The position numbers were made by a program, and so were the translations under genes. The notes under the pieces are model-generated. The model had not been told where the DNA came from, searched no databases, and worked only from the letters and a program-made list of their open reading frames with translations. DNA of 5,385 nucleotides, taken from SAR116 cluster bacterium (GTDB lineage: Bacteria; Pseudomonadota; Alphaproteobacteria; Puniceispirillales; Puniceispirillaceae). Shown in pieces: positions 1-5,157 of this stretch (the stretch's first letter is position 1; every line of letters begins with the position of its first letter). The stretch spans positions 1,748 through 7,132 of the forward strand of contig NYYG01000016.1 of assembly GCA_002686685.1 (NCBI GenBank), written 5' to 3'.

Positions 1-638
1 CCGCCAGCCAGCATATGAAGCCCGATAAAGATCAGGAAAATGGTCACACTGGCAACGGCGCCGTCCTGGCAAACAAGCTGAAAGGCTGACTGGTCACCTC
101 CCAATTTGCGGGTGACAACGATATATAGACCGCCGAGGGCACCAGACAGCAATGGCAGCAGGCGCAGGCCAAGGCTGCCATCCGAGACTTCAGGCCGGAC
201 CACCATCATCACGCCTGCTGTAGCGATCATGACAAGGATGATATGGCGCAGCAGGATCCGTTCCCGCAGCAGCCACCAGCCAAAGCCGATACAGAACAAA
301 CCCTGCAGGGTATAGAGGGTGACGGCCGTCGCCAGCGGCACGTGGCGCAGGCTGAAGAAAAATGTGCCAAGCGCACAGGTCAATGTCAGCGAGCGCAGAA
401 GGTGCAACCCTGTCATGCCGGCAAAGGGATTGCGCCATGCCGGATGGTGACTGACAGCAAGCCCGCCCATGCCGATGGCCATCTGTGCAAGGAAATAGAT
501 TGCGATCGCCAGAAGGGCGGGCACGGATTCATTCTGTGCCTTCAGAAAACTGTCCTTGACCGGAAAGGTGATCGCCGCAACCGCCATAAAGGCGATGCCA
601 AGACGGTGCATTGATCGGCTGTCAGCAGGCGTCACCAT
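1..638 (-). CDS. DMT-superfamily (EamA-type) transporter, N-terminal part, cut by the window edge
   Basis: An open frame runs from an ATG at 638 to the left edge with no stop, giving 212 complete codons. The protein is strongly hydrophobic, with about seven candidate membrane helices near residues 13-33, 40-62, 79-97, 100-122, 131-147, 157-176 and 188-209. Around residues 92-110 it reads FFFSLRHVPLATAVTLYTL. A helix ending in VVRP (146-149) follows. This matches the first repeat of EamA transporters, which normally have ten helices in about 290-300 residues, so roughly a quarter is missing. Such proteins are inner-membrane exporters or importers of small metabolites; the substrate cannot be read from sequence. 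The start is uncertain: a GAGGG lies only 1 nt from ATG 638, fits the GTG codon at 635 better, and an in-frame ATG also exists at 611. It lies 74 bp beyond the hydrolase gene on the same strand. Family call is firm, substrate unknown. Confidence 0.88.
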   Translation of the reverse strand, partial: MVTPADSRSMHRLGIAFMAVAAITFPVKDSFLKAQNESVPALLAIAIYFLAQMAIGMGGLAVSHHPAWRNPFAGMTGLHLLRSLTLTCALGTFFFSLRHVPLATAVTLYTLQGLFCIGFGWWLLRERILLRHIILVMIATAGVMMVVRPEVSDGSLGLRLLPLLSGALGGLYIVVTRKLGGDQSAFQLVCQDGAVASVTIFLIFIGLHMLAG

Positions 639-712
639 ACCCTCATGATAGAGGGATTAAGAAACACTGGTGAACGGTTTCAGTTTTGTGGCTGCCAAGC
701 CGGTGCCGAACC
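639..712. other. Intergenic gap between the hydrolase and the transporter
   Basis: Seventy-four bases separate the hydrolase stop from the transporter start. I see no convincing terminator hairpin and no clear -35/-10 pair. Only a weak 5-bp inverted repeat (GAAAC at 661-665 and GTTTC at 677-681) is visible. Whether the two genes are co-transcribed cannot be decided from this. Confidence 0.4.
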
Positions 713-1390
713 TCAGGCGCTTACCCGGTCGAGAAACCCGATCGTCCGGTCCCATGCCAGAGCAGCCGCTGCCGCATCGAATTGCCCGCGCGCATCACAG
801 TTGAATCCATGGTCGGCGTCATAGATGTGCGTTTCCACTGCGGGTGCGGCATCGGCCTGCGCCTTGATAAAGGCGTTGACGCCTTCCATGGGAATGCCGG
901 CATCCTTGCTCCCGAAATGCGTCATCACCGGGCAATGCGAGACTAGACCGGCCTTTGATGGCAGTTCGCCGCCGTAATAGGATACGGCGCCGGCCAGCCC
1001 GCCAAGGCAGGTGGCGGCCCGCCATGCAAGTGAACCGCCCCAGCAGAAACCGACGATGGAGACCGGCCCCGCAGATCTGGCGAGGTCAATGGCCGCCGAC
1101 ACATCAATGATCGTATCCGCATCAACCGCATTCTTCAGGTCAATGCCGCGGGTCTTGCCATCCGCGTCATAGTCCAGCTCAATCCCGGGTTCAGCCCGGT
1201 CAAACAAGGCCGGCGCAACGGCATAATATCCGGCTTCGGCAAACCGCCGTGGCAGATCACGGATATGGGTATTCAGCCCGAAAATTTCCTGCAGAACAAC
1301 GACCCCGCCCTTTGCAGTTGCCGGGTCGCCGGCAACACAGGCCGCAAGTTCGATGCCGTCCTCGGCTGTCAGTTTGATCATCTCAGACAT
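713..1390 (-). CDS. Dienelactone hydrolase family protein
   Basis: This is a 225-residue alpha/beta-hydrolase, close to the usual 230-250 residues of the family. The nucleophile elbow reads GFCWGG with Cys116, matching the GxCxGG signature with cysteine rather than serine. The other predicted triad members are Asp163 (in FGSKDAGIP) and His194 (in DADHGF). Glu35 in LQEIFG matches the conserved glutamate that interacts with the nucleophile in characterised dienelactone hydrolases. Family members hydrolyse carboxymethylenebutenolide in chlorocatechol degradation, but many homologues have other or unknown ester and lactone substrates. No aromatic-degradation genes lie nearby, so the substrate is open. 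There is no signal peptide, so a cytoplasmic location is likely. The start at 1390 is well supported by AGGA 7 nt upstream. The gene follows ychF by 63 bp on the same strand. Confidence 0.93.
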   Translation of the reverse strand: MSEMIKLTAEDGIELAACVAGDPATAKGGVVVLQEIFGLNTHIRDLPRRFAEAGYYAVAPALFDRAEPGIELDYDADGKTRGIDLKNAVDADTIIDVSAAIDLARSAGPVSIVGFCWGGSLAWRAATCLGGLAGAVSYYGGELPSKAGLVSHCPVMTHFGSKDAGIPMEGVNAFIKAQADAAPAVETHIYDADHGFNCDARGQFDAAAAALAWDRTIGFLDRVSA

Positions 1391-1453
1391 GGTAATTTCC
1401 TGTGGGCAATGCGTTGTGGTCAGTATCTGCCAGCCGGTTGTGGTACCCGCCGA
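1391..1453. other. Intergenic gap between ychF and the hydrolase
   Basis: This 63-bp spacer shows no stem followed by a T-run on the minus strand, so no intrinsic terminator closes the rplY-pth-ychF operon here. It contains the hydrolase ribosome-binding site near 1398-1401. Read-through into the hydrolase gene is possible but not shown. Confidence 0.4.
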
Positions 1454-2554
1454 CTATACGTTGAAACGGAAATGGAAGACGTCCCCGTCAACAACCTTAT
1501 AGTCAGCGCCCTCGATCCGCAATTTGCCAGCATCGCGGGCACCGCTTTCACCCTTGCAGGCGATATAGTCGTCAAAGGAAATGGTTTCTGCGCGGATAAA
1601 GCCGCGCTGGAAATCGGTATGGATAGCACCGGCCGCCTCTGGCGCGCTGGACCCGGCAGCCACCGTCCATGCGCGCGCCTCCTTGGGGCCTGCGGTAAAG
1701 AATGTCAGCAGGTCCAGCAATCCGTATCCGGCCCGGATCAGGCGCGCCAGCCCGGCCTCGTCAAGGCCCAGCTCTGCCAGAAACTCGGCTTTGTCATCTG
1801 CGTCCAGCTGTGTGATCTCTGCTTCGATGGCGGCTGACACAACCACATGCGCCGCGCCGTCTTTTTCGGCATAGGCGGCGACGGCCTGACTATGGTCATT
1901 GCCGGTGGCAGCGTCGCTCTCGGCGACATTGCAGACATACAGTACCGGCTTTGCCGACAATAGCTGCATCTGCGGCAGACGGCGGGTTTCATCGTCGCTC
2001 AGCCCGGCGACGCGGCGCGCTGGCACGCCGTCAGACAGCCCGGCAAACAGCTTTTCCATCATCGCCAGATCGCGTTTGGCATCGGCATCACCACCACGGG
2101 TCTTCTTCACCAGGGCGGCCATGCGCCGTTCCAGCGAGTCGATGTCGGCCAGCATCAGTTCCGTCTCTACCGTTGCGGCATCGCGCAGCGGGTCAACCGA
2201 CCCGTCGACATGCGTGATCTCACTATCATCAAAGCAGCGCAGCACATGGGCGATCGCATCCACCTCGCGGATATTTGCGAGGAACTGGTTGCCAAGCCCT
2301 TCACCCTTGGACGCACCGCGCACAAGGCCTGCAATATCCACAAATTCCAGCTGTGTCGGAATCACGGTTGCGGAACCGGCCAAACTGGCCAGCGCATCAA
2401 GCCGTGGGTCTGGCACCGCAACGCGCCCGGTATTTGGCTCGATCGTGCAGAAGGGATAGTTGGCTGCCTCGGCCGCGGCCGTTTCGGTCAGCGCATTGAA
2501 AAGGGTTGATTTGCCAACATTGGGAAGGCCGACAATACCGCAGTTAAATCCCAT
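1454..2554 (-). CDS. ychF: Ribosome-binding OBG-family ATPase YchF
   Basis: This is a 366-residue protein, close to the 363 of E. coli YchF. The P-loop GLPNVGKST spans residues 9-17, and the switch II/G3 motif DIAG spans 73-76. In place of the NKxD guanine-specificity motif it has NVAE (209-212), as in YchF/OLA1 proteins that prefer ATP to GTP. A C-terminal TGS domain covers about 280-366, including AGPKEARAWT and IHTDFQRGFIRAETISFDDY, and ends in the typical FRFNV. His115 lies where E. coli has His114. YchF binds ribosomes and is linked to stress responses and start-codon selection. The frame could open 33 codons earlier, at 2653. I place the start at 2554 because the family begins MGFxCGIVGLPNVGKST and a GGAGG sits 6 nt upstream. 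The start overlaps the pth stop by 11 nt, so translation is probably coupled. No frameshift or missing motif is seen. Confidence 0.97.
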   Translation of the reverse strand: MGFNCGIVGLPNVGKSTLFNALTETAAAEAANYPFCTIEPNTGRVAVPDPRLDALASLAGSATVIPTQLEFVDIAGLVRGASKGEGLGNQFLANIREVDAIAHVLRCFDDSEITHVDGSVDPLRDAATVETELMLADIDSLERRMAALVKKTRGGDADAKRDLAMMEKLFAGLSDGVPARRVAGLSDDETRRLPQMQLLSAKPVLYVCNVAESDAATGNDHSQAVAAYAEKDGAAHVVVSAAIEAEITQLDADDKAEFLAELGLDEAGLARLIRAGYGLLDLLTFFTAGPKEARAWTVAAGSSAPEAAGAIHTDFQRGFIRAETISFDDYIACKGESGARDAGKLRIEGADYKVVDGDVFHFRFNV

Positions 2555-3215
2555 CCTGTTCCTCCGTCCGCTTTCCTTTGGCAGATTCTGATGTGCCCGA
2601 TTGCGCGTCTTTTTCGCCTTCGCGCTTTGGTGCCGGTGCCAGATAGGCAACACGGCTCATGAAACCGGCATCATCCAGTCCAACAAGCCGGTCCGCCTCG
2701 CTGGCAATGGCAGCCAGAAGGTCGGGTACCCACCCATTGCGCTCGTCGGCGGTAAAATCCATCAATACCCATTTGCGGATATCGATCGGTGATCCGGGAA
2801 ATAGCTGTTCCGGGCGGCCCACCCCGATGCGGATGCGCCAGTAGTCGGTGCCGATATGACGGTCAATATCGCGAATGCCATTATGCCCGCCATGGCCGCC
2901 ACCCCGCTTGACCCGCACCTTGCCGGCGGCAAGATCAATCTCGTCATAGAACACAAACACACGTTCAGACGGTATTTTGTAGAACCGGGCAATGTCGCCA
3001 ACCGGCCCGCCGGATTTATTCATGAAGGATTGCGGTTTCACCAGCAGGACTTTTGCCTGCCCCAGCCGGCCTTCGGCACAAGCCGCACCTGATCTGGATT
3101 TCCACGCAGAAAAGCCGTGGCGCCCGGCGATTTCGTCGAGCGCCATGAAACCGGCATTATGCCGGTTGTCAGCATAGTCTGTGCCTGGATTGCCAAGCCC
3201 CGCAAACAGCAGCAT
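2544..3215 (-). CDS. pth: Peptidyl-tRNA hydrolase
   Basis: This 223-residue cytoplasmic enzyme cleaves the ester bond of peptidyl-tRNA released by stalled or drop-off ribosomes, recycling tRNA. It opens with the family signature LFAGLGNPGTDYADNRHNAGF. The active-site residues all appear present: Asn9, catalytic His19, Asn66 in SFMNKSGG, Asp91 in YDEIDL, and Asn112 in GGGHGGHNGIRDI. The hydrolase core ends near residue 194. A charged, low-complexity tail of about 29 residues (PAPKREGEKD onward) follows, which makes it longer than the 194-residue E. coli enzyme; such tails are common in alphaproteobacterial Pth. The ATG at 3215 has only a weak GGA about 6 nt upstream, but it is the family's normal start. 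It lies 60 bp after rplY and overlaps ychF by 11 nt, so the tail codons also carry the ychF ribosome-binding site. Confidence 0.97.
   Translation of the reverse strand: MLLFAGLGNPGTDYADNRHNAGFMALDEIAGRHGFSAWKSRSGAACAEGRLGQAKVLLVKPQSFMNKSGGPVGDIARFYKIPSERVFVFYDEIDLAAGKVRVKRGGGHGGHNGIRDIDRHIGTDYWRIRIGVGRPEQLFPGSPIDIRKWVLMDFTADERNGWVPDLLAAIASEADRLVGLDDAGFMSRVAYLAPAPKREGEKDAQSGTSESAKGKRTEEQDGI
2560..2567 (-). promoter_or_regulatory. Strong Shine-Dalgarno of ychF inside the pth coding end
   Basis: On the minus strand, GGAGGAAC lies just upstream of the ychF ATG at 2554, within the last codons of pth. This site decides the ychF start against the longer frame that would open at 2653. Confidence 0.8.
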
Positions 3216-3275
3216 GACGGTTCCAATCCGGAACAGGGTGTCAGCCGGGGACGCGCCCCGGCCAAACCGTTCCGA
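3216..3275 (-). promoter_or_regulatory. Structured rplY-pth intercistronic spacer, possible translational control element
   Basis: The 60-nt spacer contains a perfect 7-bp GC stem (3256-3262 with 3244-3250, loop CGCGT). No T-run follows, so it is not a standard terminator. Around it lie short segments that could pair in competing ways. CGGAAC at 3269-3274 can pair with GTTCCG at 3229-3234. The same GTTCC (3230-3234) can instead pair with GGAAC at 3220-3224, which is the weak pth Shine-Dalgarno. ACGGTT at 3265-3270 can pair with AACCGT at 3217-3222. The pairing possibilities are seen directly; any regulatory effect on pth is inference. Confidence 0.4.
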
Positions 3276-3914
3276 TTACTCCCCGGACTCCTCGGCATCG
3301 GCCTCTTCGCCGTCTGCCGCATCCTCGTCATCCTCGTTCTTCACACCACCGCCTGGCGATGCCAGTGTCGCAACGGTAAAGTCACGGTCGGTAATGGTCG
3401 GGCTCACACCCTCGGGAAGGGGAATGGCGCTGATATGGATGGAGTCACCAATCTTCACACCGTCGAGATCAATGGTGATCTTTTCCGGAATGGCGGTTGC
3501 CGGGCAGTTCAGCTCGACCTCATAGCGGACAACGTTCAGAACGCCGCCAATCTTGATGCCGGGGCACTTGTCCTCATTGATGAATTCTACCGGTACAGCA
3601 ACAGCGACAGTGGCGCTTTGCGAGACCCGCAGGAAATCCAGATGCATCACGACGTCGCTGACGGGATGGAACTGAATGTCGCGTGTCAGCACGGTTGACT
3701 TGGTGCCGGCAACATCGATTTCCAGCAGCCGGCCGAAGATGCCGGGCTGATGCACGATCTTGGTAATTTCGCGGGCTTGCATGGTGATGCCCACCGGATC
3801 TTTCTTGTCGCCGTAGATTACGGCAGGGACGAGGCCTGCGCGGCGTGCCGCACGGGCGGACCCCTTACCGACCCGTTCGCGCTCGGAAGCGCTGATGGTT
3901 GTCATGTCAGACAT
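3276..3914 (-). CDS. rplY: 50S ribosomal protein bL25, long CTC form
   Basis: This 212-residue protein binds 5S rRNA in the large ribosomal subunit's central protuberance. The N-terminal bL25 domain covers about residues 5-95, with the typical GKGSARAARRAGLVPAVIYG opening (16-35) and an FHPVSDVVMHLDFLRV segment (82-97). A second beta domain of the TL5/CTC type covers about 100-187 (VAVPVEFINEDKCPGIKIGG onward, LPEGVSP). The end, about 193-212, is an acidic tail of Asp and Glu. E. coli L25 has only the first domain (94 residues); the longer form is usual in Alphaproteobacteria, Gram-positives and Thermus. The frame is open back to 3986, but I chose ATG 3914 because AAGGAG lies 7 nt upstream and the family begins just before TTISASERERVGKGSAR. 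It is the first gene of the rplY-pth-ychF group and probably sets its expression. Confidence 0.95.
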   Translation of the reverse strand: MSDMTTISASERERVGKGSARAARRAGLVPAVIYGDKKDPVGITMQAREITKIVHQPGIFGRLLEIDVAGTKSTVLTRDIQFHPVSDVVMHLDFLRVSQSATVAVAVPVEFINEDKCPGIKIGGVLNVVRYEVELNCPATAIPEKITIDLDGVKIGDSIHISAIPLPEGVSPTITDRDFTVATLASPGGGVKNEDDEDAADGEEADAEESGE

Positions 3915-3939
3915 TGTCATTCTCCTTGAAATACAATGT

Positions 3940-3963
3940 GCCATGCCTCCAGGGGTGCATGGC
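3940..3963 (-). promoter_or_regulatory. 5'-UTR hairpin of the rplY transcript
   Basis: GCCATGC at 3957-3963 pairs perfectly with GCATGGC at 3940-3946, a 7-bp stem with a 10-nt loop. The proposed -10 box at 3971-3976 predicts initiation near 3963-3965, so the hairpin would form the very 5' end of the mRNA. It could stabilise the transcript or act as a leader element for autogenous control by bL25. Such control is reported for rplY in gammaproteobacteria, but I see no basis for claiming homology. Confidence 0.45.
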
Positions 3964-3970
3964 GGGCCGA

Positions 3971-3999
3971 GTAATAGGCCCATCACGCCGAAAACTCAA
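3971..3999 (-). promoter_or_regulatory. Candidate sigma70-type promoter for rplY-pth-ychF
   Basis: On the minus strand TTGAGT (3994-3999) and TATTAC (3971-3976) are separated by exactly 17 bp. Each matches 4 of 6 consensus bases. The pair lies upstream of rplY and downstream of the prs stop, leaving a leader of about 50 nt. The -10 box sits in the loop of a short DNA inverted repeat (GGGCC at 3964-3968 and GGCCC at 3977-3981), which may be chance or an operator-like site. Confidence 0.5.
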
Positions 4000-4034
4000 G
4001 GAAAAAGGGGGGTCAGCTGCCTGGATTCTGAGGA

Positions 4035-4964
4035 CTAGAAAAGCGTCGAGACCGAGCGTTCCTCATTGATCCGCCGGATCGCCTCGCCAAGCAGCGGGGC
4101 AATGGACAGATGGCGGATATTGCGGGCGACCCGCACCGCCTCTGTGGCCGGAATGGAATCGGTGGTCACCAGCGAATTCAGCGGCGATGACGCCACCCGA
4201 CTGACAGCGCCGCCGGACAATACGCCGTGTGTGACATAGGCGTCGACGCTGATCGCGCCAGCCTCGATCAGCGCCGCGGCGGCGTTACACAACGTGCCGC
4301 CCGAATCGACAATATCATCGACCATGATGCAGTGCCGGCCATCAACATCACCAATGATGTTCATCACTTCCGAGACACCGGCTTTTGGACGCCGCTTGTC
4401 GATGATCGCCAGGTCAGCATCAAGGCGGCTTGCCAGTGAACGCGCCCGCACAACGCCGCCCACATCGGGCGAGACGATCATCAGATTGCCATTCTGGTAA
4501 CGCGATTTGATGTCTTCAATGAAAACAGGCGCGGCAAACAGATTATCCGTGGGGATATCGAAGAAGCCCTGAATCTGGCCAGCATGAAGATCAATGGTCA
4601 GCACCCTGTCGGCACCTGCCGAGGTGATCAGGTTGGCCAGCAGCTTCGCTGAAATCGGTGTGCGCGGCCCAGATTTACGGTCCTGACGGGCATAGCCGTA
4701 ATAGGGCAGCACGGCTGTGACCCGGCGTGCCGAACCGCGGCGCAATGCGTCCAGTGCGACAAGCAGTTCCATGACATTGTCATTGGCCGGAAAACAGGTG
4801 GACTGGACCACGAATACATCTTCGCCGCGGACATTTTCGCCAATCTCGACGAAGACTTCCATATCTGCAAAACGGCGGACGTCGGCTTTGGTCAGCGGGA
4901 CATCCAGATAGGCCGCGATAGCTTCTGCCAGGGGCCTGTTACTGTTGCATGCGAGGATTTTCAT
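4035..4964 (-). CDS. prs: Ribose-phosphate pyrophosphokinase (PRPP synthetase)
   Basis: This 309-residue cytoplasmic enzyme transfers pyrophosphate from ATP to ribose 5-phosphate, making PRPP for purine, pyrimidine, NAD, histidine and tryptophan synthesis. Family motifs are intact and in order. They are [16 protein letters not shown] (32-47), [15 protein letters not shown] (54-68), the ATP-contacting YARQDRK (91-97), [14 protein letters not shown] with catalytic His128 (126-138), [11 protein letters not shown] (165-175), the flexible-loop KRRPK (190-194) and the PRPP-binding loop [10 protein letters not shown] (215-224). Length matches the 310-315 of class I enzymes. FADME in place of FSDGE is typical of alphaproteobacterial homologues. 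The ATG at 4964 gives the family's normal N-terminus, but no clear Shine-Dalgarno precedes it. Instead an in-frame amber stop touches it, ending a five-codon ORF. Its own promoter probably lies at 5013-5041, downstream of the PgeF-family gene. Confidence 0.97.
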   Translation of the reverse strand: MKILACNSNRPLAEAIAAYLDVPLTKADVRRFADMEVFVEIGENVRGEDVFVVQSTCFPANDNVMELLVALDALRRGSARRVTAVLPYYGYARQDRKSGPRTPISAKLLANLITSAGADRVLTIDLHAGQIQGFFDIPTDNLFAAPVFIEDIKSRYQNGNLMIVSPDVGGVVRARSLASRLDADLAIIDKRRPKAGVSEVMNIIGDVDGRHCIMVDDIVDSGGTLCNAAAALIEAGAISVDAYVTHGVLSGGAVSRVASSPLNSLVTTDSIPATEAVRVARNIRHLSIAPLLGEAIRRINEERSVSTLF

Positions 4965-4982
4965 CTAGAACCCGGTGACCAT
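4965..4982 (-). other. Five-codon minicistron (MVTGF) directly abutting the prs start
   Basis: ATG at 4982 is followed by four sense codons and a TAG at 4965-4967. The next three bases are the prs ATG, in the same frame. GGCGG lies 5 nt before this small ATG, whereas prs lacks a clear Shine-Dalgarno, so ribosomes might load here and reinitiate on prs. It may also be chance. Confidence 0.25.
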
Positions 4983-5012
4983 CGGTACCGCCGCGAGAGC
5001 ACTTCTGACAGA

Positions 5013-5041
5013 GTGATAGCAACCAGCCCTGACACGGGCAA
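5013..5041 (-). promoter_or_regulatory. Candidate promoter for prs
   Basis: On the minus strand TTGCCC (5036-5041) and TATCAC (5013-5018) are spaced 17 bp apart, each with 4 of 6 consensus matches. Initiation would fall near 5006, giving a leader of about 42 nt that includes the MVTGF minicistron. An AT-rich stretch (about 5057-5083) lies just upstream and could help polymerase binding. No competing pair looked better in the 119-bp gap. Confidence 0.4.
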
Positions 5042-5083
5042 GGCACTTGGCGCGGCTTTATGACAATTTTGTTAAATTTCTAC

Positions 5084-5152
5084 TCAGCCCATAAAGCAGC
5101 TTGCAAGAAGCCCAACGAAAAGAAGTCCAAGAAAAATATAGAGATGCGGCAT
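5084..5152 (-). CDS. Possible 22-residue hydrophobic peptide with lipobox-like motif
   Basis: An ATG at 5152 opens 22 codons ending in TGA at 5084. The peptide has a short start (MPHLY), an unbroken hydrophobic stretch of about 13 residues rich in Leu, Phe and Gly, then LLASC and FMG. LLASC fits a lipobox, but only three residues follow the cysteine, so a mature lipoprotein would be almost nothing. A single-span membrane micropeptide is another reading. It starts 5 nt after the PgeF-family stop. There is no close Shine-Dalgarno (AGGA is about 14 nt away), so translation would depend on coupling. I do not recognise a family. With so short an ORF, chance is a real alternative. Confidence 0.35.
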   Translation of the reverse strand: MPHLYIFLGLLFVGLLASCFMG

Positions 5153-5157
5153 GGCTG

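Noticed and set aside
243..614. 123-codon plus-strand open frame
   Set aside because: It is antisense to the EamA transporter frame, which has strong membrane-helix and family signals.
1265..1837. 190-codon plus-strand open frame
   Set aside because: It lies antisense to the dienelactone hydrolase and ychF genes, whose proteins have clear family motifs. Its own translation shows no recognisable domain.
1899..2459. 186-codon plus-strand open frame, rich in Ser, Ala and Arg
   Set aside because: It is fully antisense to ychF. Its composition is what a GC-rich shadow frame gives, and it has no motif.
2555..2653. 33-residue N-terminal extension of YchF
   Set aside because: The extension lies within pth coding sequence and lacks family similarity. 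The start at 2554 has a strong GGAGG and the family's conserved N-terminus.
3117..3698. 193-codon plus-strand open frame
   Set aside because: It runs antisense across pth and rplY, both secure calls. No domain or ribosome-binding site supports it.
3915..3986. 24-residue N-terminal extension of bL25
   Set aside because: It would overlap the candidate promoter and leader hairpin. AAGGAG with correct spacing points to ATG 3914.
4002..4012. C6T5 tract on the minus strand after prs as an intrinsic terminator
   Set aside because: No stable stem precedes the T-run, so it does not fit a rho-independent terminator.
5055..5080. Pho box upstream of prs (TTGTCAT at 5060-5066)
   Set aside because: Only one half-site resembles the CTGTCAT consensus. 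No second copy occurs at the 11-bp spacing.
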